From assembly GCA_018907035.1 (NCBI GenBank), contig JACCIC010000005.1:1307501-1371500 (forward strand): a DNA stretch of 64,000 bases, read 5' to 3'. The stretch comes from Sycobia sp. Sy_11. Lineage: Eukaryota > Arthropoda > Insecta > Hymenoptera > Epichrysomallidae. Below are positions 14,218 to 29,300 of the stretch, piece after piece. Under the pieces are notes generated by a model that made no database searches, was not told the origin of the DNA, and saw nothing but the letters and a program-made list of their open reading frames with translations. The translations under genes and the position numbers were made by a program. The first letter of the stretch is position 1. Each line of letters opens with the position of its first letter.

Positions 14218-17200
14218 GAATTGTAATTTATTTTGGTACTCGTTTTATAGTACTCACGATCTATCGAAGTACTTAAAACATTAGAACATTATTCAAACAC
14301 GTTTGCCGTCATTTTTAACACCTATGCACTCGTAATATCTAGCATGGCTATACATTCAACTTATTCCATGGTGATTGTGCCTATAAGTGAGGACAATAAC
14401 GGAAAGCACCAATAAAACGAGAATTCATGTTTCGGCTGACATCTATAAAGATTTCGTAAATAGAATCTATTATTTTATTCCGATTGTTATATTATCACGT
14501 CTTTTATAATTTTTTATCAAATTCAACGTCTTTCGAGATTGTCATTTTGGTTGTTTTATGAATTACGATCTCGCAAAGCTTGCTAGACGGACTTAATGAA
14601 GGATAAGAAAAAAACAGTTAGTTTTTCGAATACTGGCGCATATCGAACGGACGAAAGCATTTATGTCTTGATTTCCAGAGAAATTTTAAGCAGTGTAGAC
14701 CGGTGGCATTGTGGTAAAGCAGGCGCTTTCATTACTTTGTGTTTTAGAGCAGTGAGCTTTACATATGTATAACGTGAGGCCGCAGACGAGCGAAAGATTA
14801 CTTTCGACTAATCTGCGATATTGGCAGGTTCTCCTTTATGCGAAATCCTAGATTCGCATTTAGATACTTTTCTAATATTATTTGAATTTTAATTGATTTT
14901 ATGGATAAATAAAAAAGTTATCATCAGTCAATAAACAAGTAAAATACGACATGCATCAAATTTAGTTGTAATTGTCTCGTAACGTCAAGAAAAATTTAAC
15001 CAACTTAAGTTTTGAAACTGATAAACAGTCATAGTATTACTTGCTAATAGAAATTTATGTAAATTAATATAACACAAGTTAGTGTTTTGAGCAATTATTC
15101 GCAAATATTTTTTACTGAATTCTAATGAACATTTTCACGGCACGATTAAACTTTTCTTGTTAGATTTATACTCTTTTTTTACAGTTTCATACGAACCGAC
15201 TGGGAAAAAAAAAACACTTATATTTAATGTAGCTATTAAGGCTCAATGCGATATCATGCCAAGTTTCTTACTTATTAAATATATTTTTTTATCGTTTTTA
15301 CTGCTAATATCTCTATTTAAATCGTATCATTTTAAAGAATTTTCCAAACGCGTTGTAAAATTTCGTCCTGAGAAGGTGACGGAAAAATTTTCCATTTTCT
15401 TTAAACGCACAGTCTGTTTCTTTCTACAGTGCTTATACGGATAAAAATAATTTTTGAGAGAATTTCTCTCTTGGGGAATATGCGCCGCGCGCGAATCGCA
15501 TCTTTTGCCGCGCTGCACGGCTATACGGGGAGGACACCTCGCGCAAAACCGCAGGAAGTTGCATCGTCTGCGGAACCTACGACAAGCCCATTGTCGTTCC
15601 TTCGCCTTTTCGTATATTTTATTAGAATGGAAATGAGACGGCAGTATTTGTTTGTACGCCATAATCATTTTTATTTTATGTTTTTTTTTACGCTTAGTTA
15701 TTTATCATTATTTCAACCAATCGGTAGATGGTTTTTTCACTAGATATACAGATAAAACGAGCTTAACTTTGAATTGAAAGCACGAATTTATAATAATAAA
15801 TAATGACAAATTTTATCTCATTTAACTCACTCAACTCTAACATTAAATTCACTGTTTTATAATCCCATCGAATATAAATATTTGCAAGACTTTTCTTCTT
15901 ATCTTTATTAGTCCTGTTCAGAAGTAATTACATTTTTTAAAACGGGAAAATGCAGGAAGTTTAAGCAATGCTCCTTTAGAACGGGTCTACCATTCATACT
16001 TGGCTAACTATGTCGATGTTCATATATTCTCTGTTTCAGATATACTATCTACGCTGTTGTACATATTATATTTGCCTCAATCCTTACAATAACTTTAAAA
16101 CAATTATCATCCTTATCATTGTAACTGTTTAATAAATTATCTAGTATATTATTATATTTGAACTAAACTTGAATATTATATTTTTTTAAATTACTCCTAA
16201 TTCTTTACTAATCTAAAAGAAACATTAAAATAATAGATTTCAATAACATTTTTACAATATTCAAAATAGTCTGCAGTTTCCATGCGTTATCATTTACGGT
16301 GATTACGAACGAACTTTTAGGAAAGCAAGTATCAAATCGCGGCGAAAAATGCAACACCGAGCAAAGGCAAAAACGTTTATGGCAGCAAAGTGTAGAGTCT
16401 TAATCCTCGATTATGAAACGGATAAAGCTGTGCTTTTGTCTAGCTCCGAAAAAAATTCGAGTGGATTACTAACATTCCCGTAATTTCTACTTTCATTGAT
16501 ATAAAGAATTTTCATTTATAAAAACTGAATGTTATCTTGATTTTTTTACGAATACTCTCTAATTTATCGTTCGAAAATGCCAAAGGAAATTTATCCAAAA
16601 TGATCGAGGTTATAAATATAAACTCTGTATTTATAAAATATTTCATTACTGATAATGTAAATCAAAGAGAGATTAAATAAACTTGTGAATCGGTTAAAAC
16701 CAAGTCATTTCTTTATTTATTTATTATTATACGGACTTAAGACCCTTTTAAATTTTACTATTTAAGATTAAAAAAGGGTTATTTTCAAACTTATAATCAG
16801 ATATACAATTCTAATTTATTGGGAAAGAATGTCAATATGATATTACATTATTGTAATAAAATTTATTATTGAAAGTAATTTATGATCAAATTAAAAAAAT
16901 AATATAATAATATGACATAATAAAAGAATATAATATAATTAAATAACATAATAAGATATTATAATACAGTAAATAATATAATTTATTATTTAAATTATAA
17001 ATTTATATAAAATGTTAAATGAAAATAGAATCTTTTTATAGGCCTATACTAACATCTGCCTAAGGCCTGTCTACAGCTTAATTCGGCACTAGTTAGATGT
17101 ATTTTGAAGAGGAGACGACAAAGATATAGATGATAAAGAGTTCTATCACCTTTTTTTTAAAATTCAGTTAAATGGCCAAAAATTATTTTATTTATTTTAC

Positions 17201-18091
17201 AAATGCGATCTCACTGATTTCAGTACAGAGTTTAAAATAATTTTAATTTCAAGTTGAACGATATAAGTAATGAAAAATATAATGTCTTCATTGAGAAAAA
17301 GCTCATAAATCATAGAGAATAATTTTTATCGCTAATAATCTATCTACAAAGTAATTAAGTATAGTTATCGAGCGTCTCAAAAATGCATTCAAATAAAATA
17401 ATACTAGGGTTTTAATTAAATCTGGTCCCGATGAAATTTCTATATAAGTTTATTAAGAGAAAGCCTCCGCTGCGTAAAGTTTAATTAGTTACCGGGACTT
17501 CCTGTTTCATAAGCCAAGATCTTGGCCCCCGTATTTAATAGATCATTTATAACCGAATTGCAGAGAGCGCGTATTTTCAAAAAAAAAAAAAAAAGAAAAA
17601 AGAAAAAGTCCTGAATTTATCTTCTCCGAACAATCCCGGACAGCGGACAGAAGAAACGCGGCCAACGACCGCGACCGAGCAAGCAGCTTACATATACTTC
17701 CTTTTTAGTGCTCTATATACTTTTCGAGTTCCCCTTTTACAGCGCCGGCGGTTTCTTCTTTTTTAATTAATTTTTTCCACGTAACTTACATTCTACCATG
17801 TGGTTCGGAGGCAATCTATATATATATATACTCGTGTACAAATTCGACTTGGACGTTTATCTTTACGTTTTGTATGGTTTCGGCTCAAAGATAAATTGAA
17901 TTTCTTATGATATAAAAAATAATAATAATAAACTAATCTCTATTCGATTAATATTCTTCGTATTCTCTTTCTATCTTAATAAAATCTAATTTGATTGAAT
18001 TAAACAAATTTGTAATTATACAAAAGCCTTATACTCTACATTGGTCTCAATTTATTTTTTAATAATTGTCGAAAAATTTTGCCGTCTGTGC

Positions 18092-20311
18092 TTAAAGGGG
18101 AAAACAATACTGTCTAAGCATGAACCTACCCTCGTATCCATACACAGAATGGAAAAGTAAAAAACAAAATTCGGCATTGCTCTTAATGAAGAATTTACTA
18201 TTCATGAAGTCCAGCTTATGCGAGCACTTAAAGCCCGCCAAATCAAAGGAATCTTCCTCCTGTCCATTGACATCGATCTTAATAATGCGATAATAACCTG
18301 CCGGATCGTTGTCACAGATCACCGCCACGTATCTCCGATTGGGCAGATTATACAGGGCTATATACTTATTGGGCTCCGTAGTCAATATCGTATTGTTAAT
18401 GAACGTACCGTCGTGATTAGCACGTAGGCAGTGGGATTTGGCGCAAACTGATATAATTTTGTTAGAAGTCGACCAGCCAAGCCCATCAATTGTTTCTCTA
18501 CTTCCAATCATAATTTTTCCTGAAAATTTATATAAATAAATAATTAAATATCTATACATATCTATAAATCAATATATATACATATATAGATATAAATAAA
18601 TAAATATATATATATATATATTGTTGTTTTTGTTAATTCATAATTAACAGACTGATGTTTTTTTTATTTTCTATAAGCATAACAGTATGCCTCCATGGGA
18701 CCTGTATGCCACATGACCTACTTTTCTCCTGTATAATTGTTTTCAATTTACAGCTACAATATTACTATATTAACAATGTGGTAATGCTATATGCAGTTGA
18801 CAAATTCATTAATTATTTTTATGGACCATTTCCCCATGTTAGATCTTAATCTATCAAGATATCCGACACACTATCTAGAGATTGATGACTTTCATCTAGT
18901 ATATTGAATATTCTAACTTAGTTATTGTGGGACAAGTTTAGTCCGAAAGCTATAACGCAATAAAAATTATGTAAAGGAAAAGTGCGATAGAATGCTACTA
19001 ATAATAATATTGGACTACAAATGTTATCAAAACCATGATAACGATTAGTATGAGAGATAGGTAAAAAGTTGAATTTAGTCATGGCAGTCGAGTAATCATC
19101 ATCTGTAGAATGCATTGACGTGTTATATTTGCGAAAAGAAACCTGATCAAGCGAATAACAGTATTAATGTTCATGATACTGAAAGTTCGTATAAGATGAT
19201 CAAATTACTGAAATGTATGTATAATATTTGGTAATGTGAGTGATTCAAGCAATGTTACGAATGTTTCGGGATTTTAAAGGACTTGGATGTGCGTTCTATT
19301 AGCTCCTGTAGAAAGAGTCATGTGTATCTGTGTGTGTGTTGTACTACGAAGTTCCTGTAAAAATCTTCTATACTGAACATTAATCGAGAAATCGTTAAAG
19401 AGAGATAAAAATTGAAAAATAGCGAAAAATTTAGAAATAATGATAATATTTTCTGTTTATACATAATAAAAATATAGATAAAAGGCTAGTCGATTCAATC
19501 GAAATAATTTTCTTCGATAAGTTTTTACAATCAAAAGTTTCCTAATTGAATTCTGAACTTCCGAAGAAATCATTCATTACTAAAGAGCTAAATTACCTGT
19601 TCCTTCTACCAAATAATAGTTTGCTCTTGCTGCACCTGAACAGTTTTTTTTAAGAGTAATCAACAGCATGTTTAAATTTTTATCAATTGGCTCCAGAGCA
19701 TAGATAAGGTCATCGTTGTAAAACCAATTTACTACTGCGCTTTTTTCACCATTTTCACGCACAGTTACTTTGCACAAAGAATTATGGCACAATTCCTTGT
19801 TCATGAATGAAATGACAAAACTATTGTCGGATGGAAAAATAAATATTCCGTATTTCATGTCATAGTGATTGTCAACCGTGAATTTTTGCTTCGTTGACGT
19901 GCAAGTATGCATGAGCACGGTTTGCACCGTGACACGCACAAATCGCGAATCCTCCTCTTCGATACTGCGCCACGTAAGAATTGCTCTGTCGTCGCCCCAT
20001 AGATCTAATCTTAAAATTTCAAATTTCTCGTTGGACAGTGTAATTGACGAATTTAATTTACAAGAACGCACCAATTCCTTGCCATCGAATGGGTCACTTT
20101 CAATATTTACGTTACATAGAGATATGTCTTCATTGTAACCAATTTTGCAGAGCGCGTAAACCAATGTTGATTTCTCAACGTGATTCTTTCCAACTATTAA
20201 TCGATGTTCAGGGAAATTATATTCCTTTGTTCTTATCCTAGGATCAAAAGAAGCCTTTGCATTGCAGCATAAAACTGCAAGAATTACGATTGTTGCTTTC
20301 AGAGTTGACAT
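18092..20311 (-). CDS. secreted protein of unknown family (two coding exons)
   Basis: I do not recognise the family. Coding exon 1 is 20,311-19,597. It starts at an ATG nine bases inside a spliced exon, because a CAG acceptor lies just upstream at about 20,321-20,323, which implies a 5' UTR exon further right. Exon 2 is 18,519-18,092. The donor (ACAG/GTAATT) and acceptor (TTTTCAG/GA) join in frame to about 380 residues. The first roughly 20 residues (MSTLKATIVILAVLCCNAKA) form a typical signal peptide. The mature part has many cysteines and repeated short beta-like stretches such as RYVAVICDND and SFVISFMN. A beta-propeller-like fold is possible but is a guess. Both exons are uninterrupted, so the gene looks functional. 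Confidence 0.75.
18520..19596 (-). other. intron of the secreted-protein gene
   Basis: A 1,077-bp GT..AG phase-1 intron between the two coding exons. It contains AT runs near 18,540-18,622 and no independent gene that I can support. Confidence 0.7.
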
Positions 20312-20335
20312 GTTCTCCAACTGAAATACAGACAC

Positions 20336-23300
20336 ACATATTGTAATTAAGAATTTTACATAATTCCATTGACTAAAGTTTCGTTAGTTTGGTATTTATC
20401 AGTCAAATTGCATGCCAATTTTCAATTATGAGATATTCAATTTCATTTAAAATATACTTAAATATACTTACAATAGAAAATGTTGATTTAATGCACCAAA
20501 TTTAAGGAAGAAACCACATTTTTATGATGATATTTAATTATAAATCACGATGTTTCCACGAAGCGGCCCATTGCAGAACATGACTAATACTAAAACCAAT
20601 TATACATTTATTTATTTGGTGAAAATTTATCTTCAATAATAAATGTAATAAAGAGACTGACATATATTAGTGGTCAATAAACAATGAAAACATTTTCAGT
20701 CGATGATGTTCAATCGTCTAAGTATAAAATATTCTTATTGTACCTGTTGTCACAATTTTTAAATGCCTTTTGAGTTTTTGAATGATGAAACAACAATTAC
20801 TTCGATTTTAAAGTTCCGATACATGGATTAACATAGTTCATAATTAATTATTATTTTAATATTTGTTGAATTATAATATATTAAATTATAATTGAATTAT
20901 GTATATTTTTTTGCAAGACTTTACAAACATTGACTTCATTTAATAACTTTAGAAATATTAAATGCGTTTTGTCAGAATGGAGGTAGTTTTTGTTTACAGA
21001 CCGTTAACATACATATGTATTGTATTATTGTGTATAACGGAAACGTTAAGTATAAAATTGAAATTGTTCTCAAAAATATAATAACTTTGATGACCTTATT
21101 GAAAATTGGTAGCATGATGATTGTTATTATTATTATTCGAAGCTTTAATTTTATGATAGTTGTTTGTATCTACATCAGTAATGTTAGTATTCGAATTAAT
21201 TCTTTGAAAAATATTCGCCGTCGTATAAGTGAAGCTAAACACGCTATGTCTCAAAGTCTTGCCATCAAAAGGCGCGTAATACTTAAAATATTAGAAATAT
21301 TGAAAAATCCAAAGAATTAAAAACATAGTAGTGTAAATAATTTAAAAGAAAAGATAAAGACAATCTCACGTAAATGTCCTAATAAGAATTTTGAATTATG
21401 AAATTTATATCAATAAAGAAAAACTATTACGAATTATAGCTTTCGTAGACTTTCGTAAAGTAAATCTTTGATTTTTTATATGCTACAGCTATTGTCAGAT
21501 TTTAATTATTGAAGTAAAAAAAATGGTTGCTATACAATCAACATCTAATAAAACTTTTATAGATTTATTGTGATAGGAAAAGTTTGTAATTCTTATAAAT
21601 TTTTTATGTGATGTTTAAATGAAACCTTGAAATACATTTGTATTTGTCAATGCATAAAGAATAATAGTATTCCATACATTTACAATTCAAAGAACGTTAA
21701 TTATAAATACTTTTTAAAAAGAAAGTTAATGTTTCGTTTCATTTATTTTTATTATATTAATTTATAATTGCAAAATTAATAATAAGGGTTATATCCTTAT
21801 CATATTGAAGCCACTATTGAAAAGGTTTCAATGTATTTTTGTATTATTCTAATATAAAATGTTTCGCACTTATTCGATAACTTGTTGACTATTTCATTTA
21901 TTTATTAACAACAATATTGTAAAATATATTCAAAATCTGAAATCGTAAAGAAAGTGTAATGCAAACTTTACCTAATAATGTCCTTTTTTAAAACTTTGCC
22001 TTATCTGGCATTTCATTTTGAAGTTTAAGTATATAATTGCGCAGATTCTAATCGGTTTTCGCTCCCTAGTGGCTGAATTAGAACTAACTATTTTATCTGC
22101 CAAGCTATCACATTTAAATGGCTAATTATTTATGGATAAGATTACATAACTATCAGAAAGACTAGATTATTTAAATTGAATAAATAAGGAATCTCTTGTA
22201 CTTCTTTATAAAAATTCAATCAAAATATTTTTGGAATTAATATAATAACAAATTCTTTACCAATAATATATACATTTATCATAAGAAATATAACTCAAAA
22301 CAACTACAACTAAAAATTGGAGTCATTTCATTCTCTTTTATTTATTTATTTATTTATTTTTATTAATCACAATAATTTTTCCTTATCATAAAAATTATAT
22401 TGATTGAGCTAATAATTTAAAAATATACCATGGCTTTATAATGATATAGCTGTATATTATATAACAAAAGACTTTTCGCAATCTAATTTATATTTTAATT
22501 GAACAATGAAATTAATAAATCAAAGCAAACGATAGAAACAATATGCAATTCCGCGTATACGGAAAATATTTTCATAAAAAATATATGTAAATGTAAAATC
22601 TAAGTTTTGGATAGGAAAATAACACTATTGTCAAAATTAAATAAAAAAACATACAAGAAGGATTAACTTTCTACATTGATCTTATAAACACCATATTCTT
22701 ATAAATCAAAAAAAGTTTTTTGGAGAATACAAAAGCTTTTAAAACATTAATTTGTTACCCTCGGTCAGTAGAAATTCTTGAACAATAATGATACTTATTT
22801 TTATAAGTGTGCCAAAAAGTACAAATAATACGGACACTTAGAGAATACTAAATTCTGTTCATTATCTGAAGAAATCCTAATAGAATATTCACCTCGGTTC
22901 TATATATACGTACGCTCACTTGCAATTTATCACCTTGCCGAAACACTCTCGTCTATTGTTGTTTATACAATTTTATACTGATATTCATTTCTGCTAATAT
23001 ACATGCTTCATCGACATTGTAGAGCCAGGTCAGTTGAATCTATATTGAAAAATTCAATATTGGTTTTCATTTTGTCAACAAACCGATATTTTTTTAACGT
23101 AGGTGTGCTATACTTTATCATGCTATAAATTTTGTCCCAAATTCATAATTAATAAAAGCTTTTATTTCAGAAATTTAAAGCATTTTGAAATGTTTACAAG
23201 ATTATTTACTTCTGTAAATATTACGTTTTTGATCGTTTTTTAATATAGTTGGCATAAATTTAAAAAATAACACAAAAAGATTCCTAGTACCAAACTGCGT

Positions 23301-26300
23301 TTTGAAAATCTCGTACATTAATCAATAAAAAAAATATATGGAACAAATATAAAAAAATAAGATTTCCTTATATTCAAAATTTAACGTCTCTAATATCGAA
23401 AATTAAGATATTAAAGTTGCAAGTGATTATAGTCTTTTATATCTGAAGCTGTTGCATGTTCGGATTGATTTCTTAATATGCAAATTTACAGCGTTTTCTA
23501 CATTCTTCTTTGTCATACCGACGGCTGCTATTTGATATCAATTTTTATTCATATTATAATTTGATATACAATATTTAAAATATATGCAAATAAAACAAAC
23601 ACATTGCAATAAGCCACTAATTTAAAATATCTGAATTAATAATAACTTAAAGATGTCATTCGATTAAACAGCATATTCGAAAGTCATCTTTATATATTTA
23701 TATAACCAAGTTTTTTTTAATGATTAGTAATATGTTTGATTCATTAATAAAATTAATAAATATTTTTATCGGTCTTACAGTCTTTATAATATAATATATT
23801 AGCTAAAATAAATCGATTCATTAATATAAATAAAAGTAAACTTAGATGAGCAACCGAAATTTCTTTTTCGAATTTTCCAAACGAATTCAGTTTTATACGA
23901 AAATTATGAAAATCGTCTTACACGCGGAGGCGTAAGACCAACTGAATAAAAACAATGGCGAAAATTACTTCGATCTCGAAACGAATAAAACGGAAAAGTA
24001 GACCAATCGACATCGACGATAGTAAGAGTATAGTAAAGCCACAATGAGCGTACAAGCCATTATTATAGAAGCCTGCAAGAGCCACCGACGAGAAGCTAAT
24101 GAGTTTTCATTAGGTAAATTGGAGCTTCAGTCTGTATACGAGGTTATTATATGAATATCGCCTTTTTAAAGAGTTTTATACCGTTACGTTTCCTATGATC
24201 TTCTACGAATTGTATTTTCTTTGTCTTGCGCGTAACAACAAAGAAAGCGGGGCGTGGTAAATTAACTTTGTTTCTTATCAAAATTTCCAAGGAGTATACT
24301 TATAGTTAGTTATCTGATCTCGCAGATTTAGAAAGAAGCAAAATTGGAAACATAAATGTGGCGATATAGAAAAGTGGAATAGCTGATAAATGGAAACAAA
24401 AATCAATAATATTGTTTTTATTTTCTTTCAATTTTTTACATACTAATCATATTCTTATTGGTATTTGCACACGCTTGTATCTCAGTAGTTTCAGATTATG
24501 AATCTGTAATTTTTAATATTTTGTCTTTTAATCATACATTACTAATTTTCTCTCATAGCTACCAAGGTATGATAAATACATTATACATTGGCTTTATTCA
24601 AACTTGGGCTACCTGTAAAAAGTCGATATTTAAATTTAGTTAAATTATTTCTTGAATCCTTAGGATAGAAAAAGGCGATGCATAATGCATTTATAAATAT
24701 TTGTAATATAATTTTTTGTAATTTGTAATATAGGTTAGTCTCAGAGTATCATTATTCTAAATATTTGTAATCAAATCTGATATTTGAAAGGTTTATCAGA
24801 TATATAAGATTATTTTCTCATAGATTTCTCTGTCAATATAAAATTAAGAATCGCAATGTCTATTTTTACCGTTTATTTTCTAGAAATTTTTTCAAAAAAT
24901 TTTAATTTATACTGGTTTTTATTAACATTTTAAACGAACACTTTTCAGATGAATTAATATTAACTTCTAAAAATAAAATTTTTACTAATATTAGCAGAAG
25001 CTTGTAGACACAGTAGCATGATGTAAATAAGATAATATTTGATTAATCTAAATGAATCTTAATAGTTTACCTAGAAATCTATATCAATGTTTACTCTATA
25101 TGTCAATGATTGTTTTCTGTATAAAATTTAAAAATGTTATCATGTAATATGGTTTTGGAAAAATGAAGCAATCAGTATACTGAAAATGCACAAAAAAAAT
25201 TAAACGAGCGAGTAGCAGTACATACCCTAATGAATAAAGGAGTCTATAGTATGTGCATAATTATTTCAGCACTTATTCTTATTATTATTAGTAAAAAAAA
25301 ATCTCTGGATTGAAATAACTAGAGTCGATCCTTAAATAGGATTATATCTAAGTAACTCTTTCCGTGACTATCCGGTTGAGCTATAAAGACTCATCCTGAA
25401 GAAAATGTCCATTTAGTCCCTAGCACTGAGCAATCGCTGAGGACATGGAAAGAGATATTTGAGAATTCTCCACAAATATGGCAACAAGATTTAACGCACA
25501 TACTGATTTTGTTTATGTGATACAGCAATCTGTCATGAGTAATCAAAATGTCCTTTATGAGCCACAATAACTTCCTGTTTGTCATCTTTCGCTCTCTTTC
25601 TAATTATATAGAGAAAGGGATATACCCTGTTAAATACGGTAGCAAAAGTAAAGTCCACCAAGTCTCTTATTAAGAATTAATTCTTTAAAAATTTACTATT
25701 TCTAATTGATGCATTGTTCAATACTTTTCGACTAAAATAAGCAAAAACAACATTTTTCTAAGTAAATAAAAATACATGAAAATAAATAAAAAACTCAGTT
25801 TTAATAAGGAACTAATGCTTTAAGTATACTATATAGGTATAATTTATTGCTATCTTCTATTTGGTAAATTTTATCTGATTAAGGTAGCTCTAACTGGACT
25901 ATAATTTTGAAGAGCAAAGCCAATTGCTTATTTCGCTCTGATCCTCAAAATAATTAATGATAAATTATGTCTTCAGAAGTATGCTCTCAATGGGAAATGT
26001 AATTTTGATGTGAGTTCGTGTGGTTGTAATCATAACGTGGGAACGAGCGCGCAAACCCATATCATTTAAGCAGCGCATGTACTGGTGAAACCTAATGCGA
26101 GGCACACCTCGATCGATTTAATGTATTCCAAGACATAAGTAGGTAGATTATAACTTAATTTCGTTAATAACAATAACGAGTGTGATAATAATATGGACTT
26201 ACTTACTCACTATGTGCATAATAGCAAATTCTATACGTGTATGCCACATTATTCATAAATTTAATATTATTGTTTAGAGATTATATATTTTTTGCTACAC

Positions 26301-29300
26301 TTCAAAAACTATAAATTACAAATATTATATGAATTTCCACTTTCGCAAAACGAGCACAAAAATTTTTTAACTATTGATAAAATATAGCAAAGATTCTATT
26401 TAGATACATATAATATAACGCTCTTTTGTTTCTTTATTCAGTACGGTATTGCAGTCACGCAACAAGAAAATATGTACGAAATGAAACTCACATATAAAGA
26501 AAAACTTTTATCCTGGCTCTTTTACGGACGCTCCTAACTAATATAATGCCTTGTATTGATTGCTTACAAATGTCTATTCAAATAATTAAAGAAATAGTAA
26601 TAGAATTACTAAATTTATTTATACCGCTCGAAATTCAAAATCGCATATTTAAATGAGTTTTATCTGTCGTGGTTTGAAACACAGCCTACTATTGGTATGT
26701 AAGTTAATTTTTACATCATGTAATTTATCTTCTTCGTTGCGCATGCGGGTAAACAACTAAAGGCTATTTGAAGAGTAAAAAACTAATTACAAGAAAAAGA
26801 ATGAACATCTCAATTAATCTTAAATGTATTGTGAAATCATCCATACTTGTCGTGCTAAATATTAAGTTTTCTCTTCATTTTATTTTGTTGTCTTTTTTAA
26901 CGACTTGATGCATTTTGACAATACAAAGGTCCATTAGACGTAATGATTCAGAAAAGTTGGTGCAGAATGACGTAGGAACGGAATTAAATTATACGTTGTT
27001 CTCGTCGTTTTTATGTAATTAACTTGCTCGCCCTAATAAATGTGTTCATTATTAAATAAATTGCACTTTTATTATTCCTTTCCTTTTTCAATTCTGATAG
27101 ATTTAATAAAACGCTAGTCGCACCTTTCCTATACAGAATTAGTATCTTTTTACTATTCGTACGAAAATTCGCATTTTCTAATGTGCTGAAAAGAGAAAAC
27201 GGAAAAATTGACTTTCAAAAATATCAAGTATAGTCTACGCCACTACACGGTCGCATGATAATGGACCAATGAAAAAAATGGGTCATTGGAGTCATCAAGA
27301 AATTCGGGGTAGGACGCGCACTGAACGTCAGCTCTGATTTGCAGTAAGCTCCAAGATTACAAATATACCAGGGAGCATTTTGCCTTCCTCCATTAAACTC
27401 ATTTCTGCGAGCTTTCTCTTGCCTTCTTTGCACCGCAATAGGTCATAAAATAAACAACCACTACACTAGAGGCTATTCATTCCACGATACCTAAGAGATT
27501 TAGAGAATTTTTCCAAGCGAATATACGTGTTTGTGATACTTACCATGGTTACGCAAGAAGATTACATAAACATTGTAGTAGAATACTAGACGTTACATGT
27601 CATACGAACAGAACATATAAGCATTGTTACATAGTGTAAGTATAATTAAATTGTCTAATTTTTTATTATTATTATTTACAAAACTCGGTTCCTAATTTGA
27701 CAGAGGTATAAATATCCATCAGTCTCTCCCAAGCATAAAATTATCTACATTGGGATAGATTTTTCTTGTGACCGGTTTTCAATGAACGTATTTTTTCCTT
27801 TTACGTTTACAGGTCATCAGGAAAATATAGAAAAATTGCTATTTTAGAAGAGCTATGCACATATTTATGCACACAGCTTATGCAGACACATATGTGCATA
27901 AACGTTGCTATTTTAAAAGGGCTGAACTTGTATTACAATTATCAGAATCGTATGGTTCAAGTGAAACATTCCTAAGATGTATTTCACAGATCTCCCACCC
28001 CCTTCACCTGTGCGAATTCACTTCAGCCTAAGCCGTATTCCTCCAATGAACACACCATGAATCCATAGTCAATATCGACAGACAAACTTTTTGCGTCGTA
28101 AACAAACAGCTGACAAACACACACTAATGGAGATATGGCGCTCAAATTTCACACGGACATCAAGAAAGGTTGTACCAAAATAGAAAAAAATTTTTATCGA
28201 TTCAGTTTACGCATGGAGTTTAAATGCAGCAGTCCGGGTCATACTTAATCAGATGGTATATTCGAATCCTCAAGTTGATTTTTGAGTTCGATCCTATATT
28301 AAAATAAAATATCGATACACATGTTCAGAAGGGTCGAGTTAAAGTTTTTTAATTATAAAAATTTTATGGCTAAGTTTAGGAAGATATGATTTATCGATAT
28401 CTATGGTATCGAAGTTCGACAAGAAACTGCATTATTTTGGTTTATTAAAAGGAATTAGAATATTGAAGAATACTTTCATAACTTTATTACAAAATTATGT
28501 ATTAGATAGATGAAATATTACTCATTAATACTTATAAAAAATTTATATCGATCTCGTTTCAGTCAATGCATTGCTATTGCCGCTAATTGTAAGAGCCACA
28601 AAATAAATAGATTGGTCAACAAAGAAAAATTATTTAAAATTTTACATTGATCTGAAAATTTTTCTATTGAAAGTAAATATGGAATTAAAGATTCCGGACA
28701 AAGCTTATAGGGACATTACTAATTTATATGGATTTATTTCGAACAAAGCTTATAGAGATATCACTAATTTATTAAGTATTAATAGTACACTATTGGAGTT
28801 AAATACACTGAAACTTGTGAATGTTTATTCAAATGATAGATTCAATAAAGATTTGCTGGTATCTACTGTAACAGTATTATAGCGAGTGATTAATAATGCA
28901 ATGATAGGATTTTTGCAAATATTTATGTAGCCTTCAAACTTCTTGTGACTGTTTCTATAGTAAATTGTAAAAACAAGACATCGTTTTCAGTTGTGAAAGG
29001 AATAACAGATTTACCTAGATCTACCCTGCCTCTTATATTGTTTACTGGTTATTCTGATTATTGAAAAGGAATTCATTCAATGGCTTCGTTTCGACAATTT
29101 GATAAGCGAATTTTCTACTAAAGAGGAAGCAAAAAGATATAGTTCTTTCGTTTTAATTTTTATGTTGTTGAAATCTGAATAAATTTTTATTATTAGAAAT
29201 AATTATTAGAAAATAGTTCCACCGAAGCTCTAGAAATCACATCCTTCAGGAATAGCTCTGCCGTGATGTTAGCACCAGGCCCTGTGAAAGCTTAATCCGG

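Larger units (their letters stand above)
9421..18091. other. AT-rich non-coding stretch
   Basis: No gene is supported. A 66-codon frame at 11,387-11,587 is the only one with a fairly protein-like composition (charged, Lys/Arg-rich C-terminus), but it has no family I recognise. The stretch contains AT microsatellites, an AG run, a MITE, a poly-A run near 17,578-17,600, and a possible retroelement tail near 16,700-17,100. Confidence 0.5.

Noticed and set aside
28667..28882. 71-codon frame with an internal repeat (KAYRDITNL twice)
   Set aside because: The repeat reflects a local DNA duplication of about 43 bp in AT-rich sequence; nothing else supports coding.
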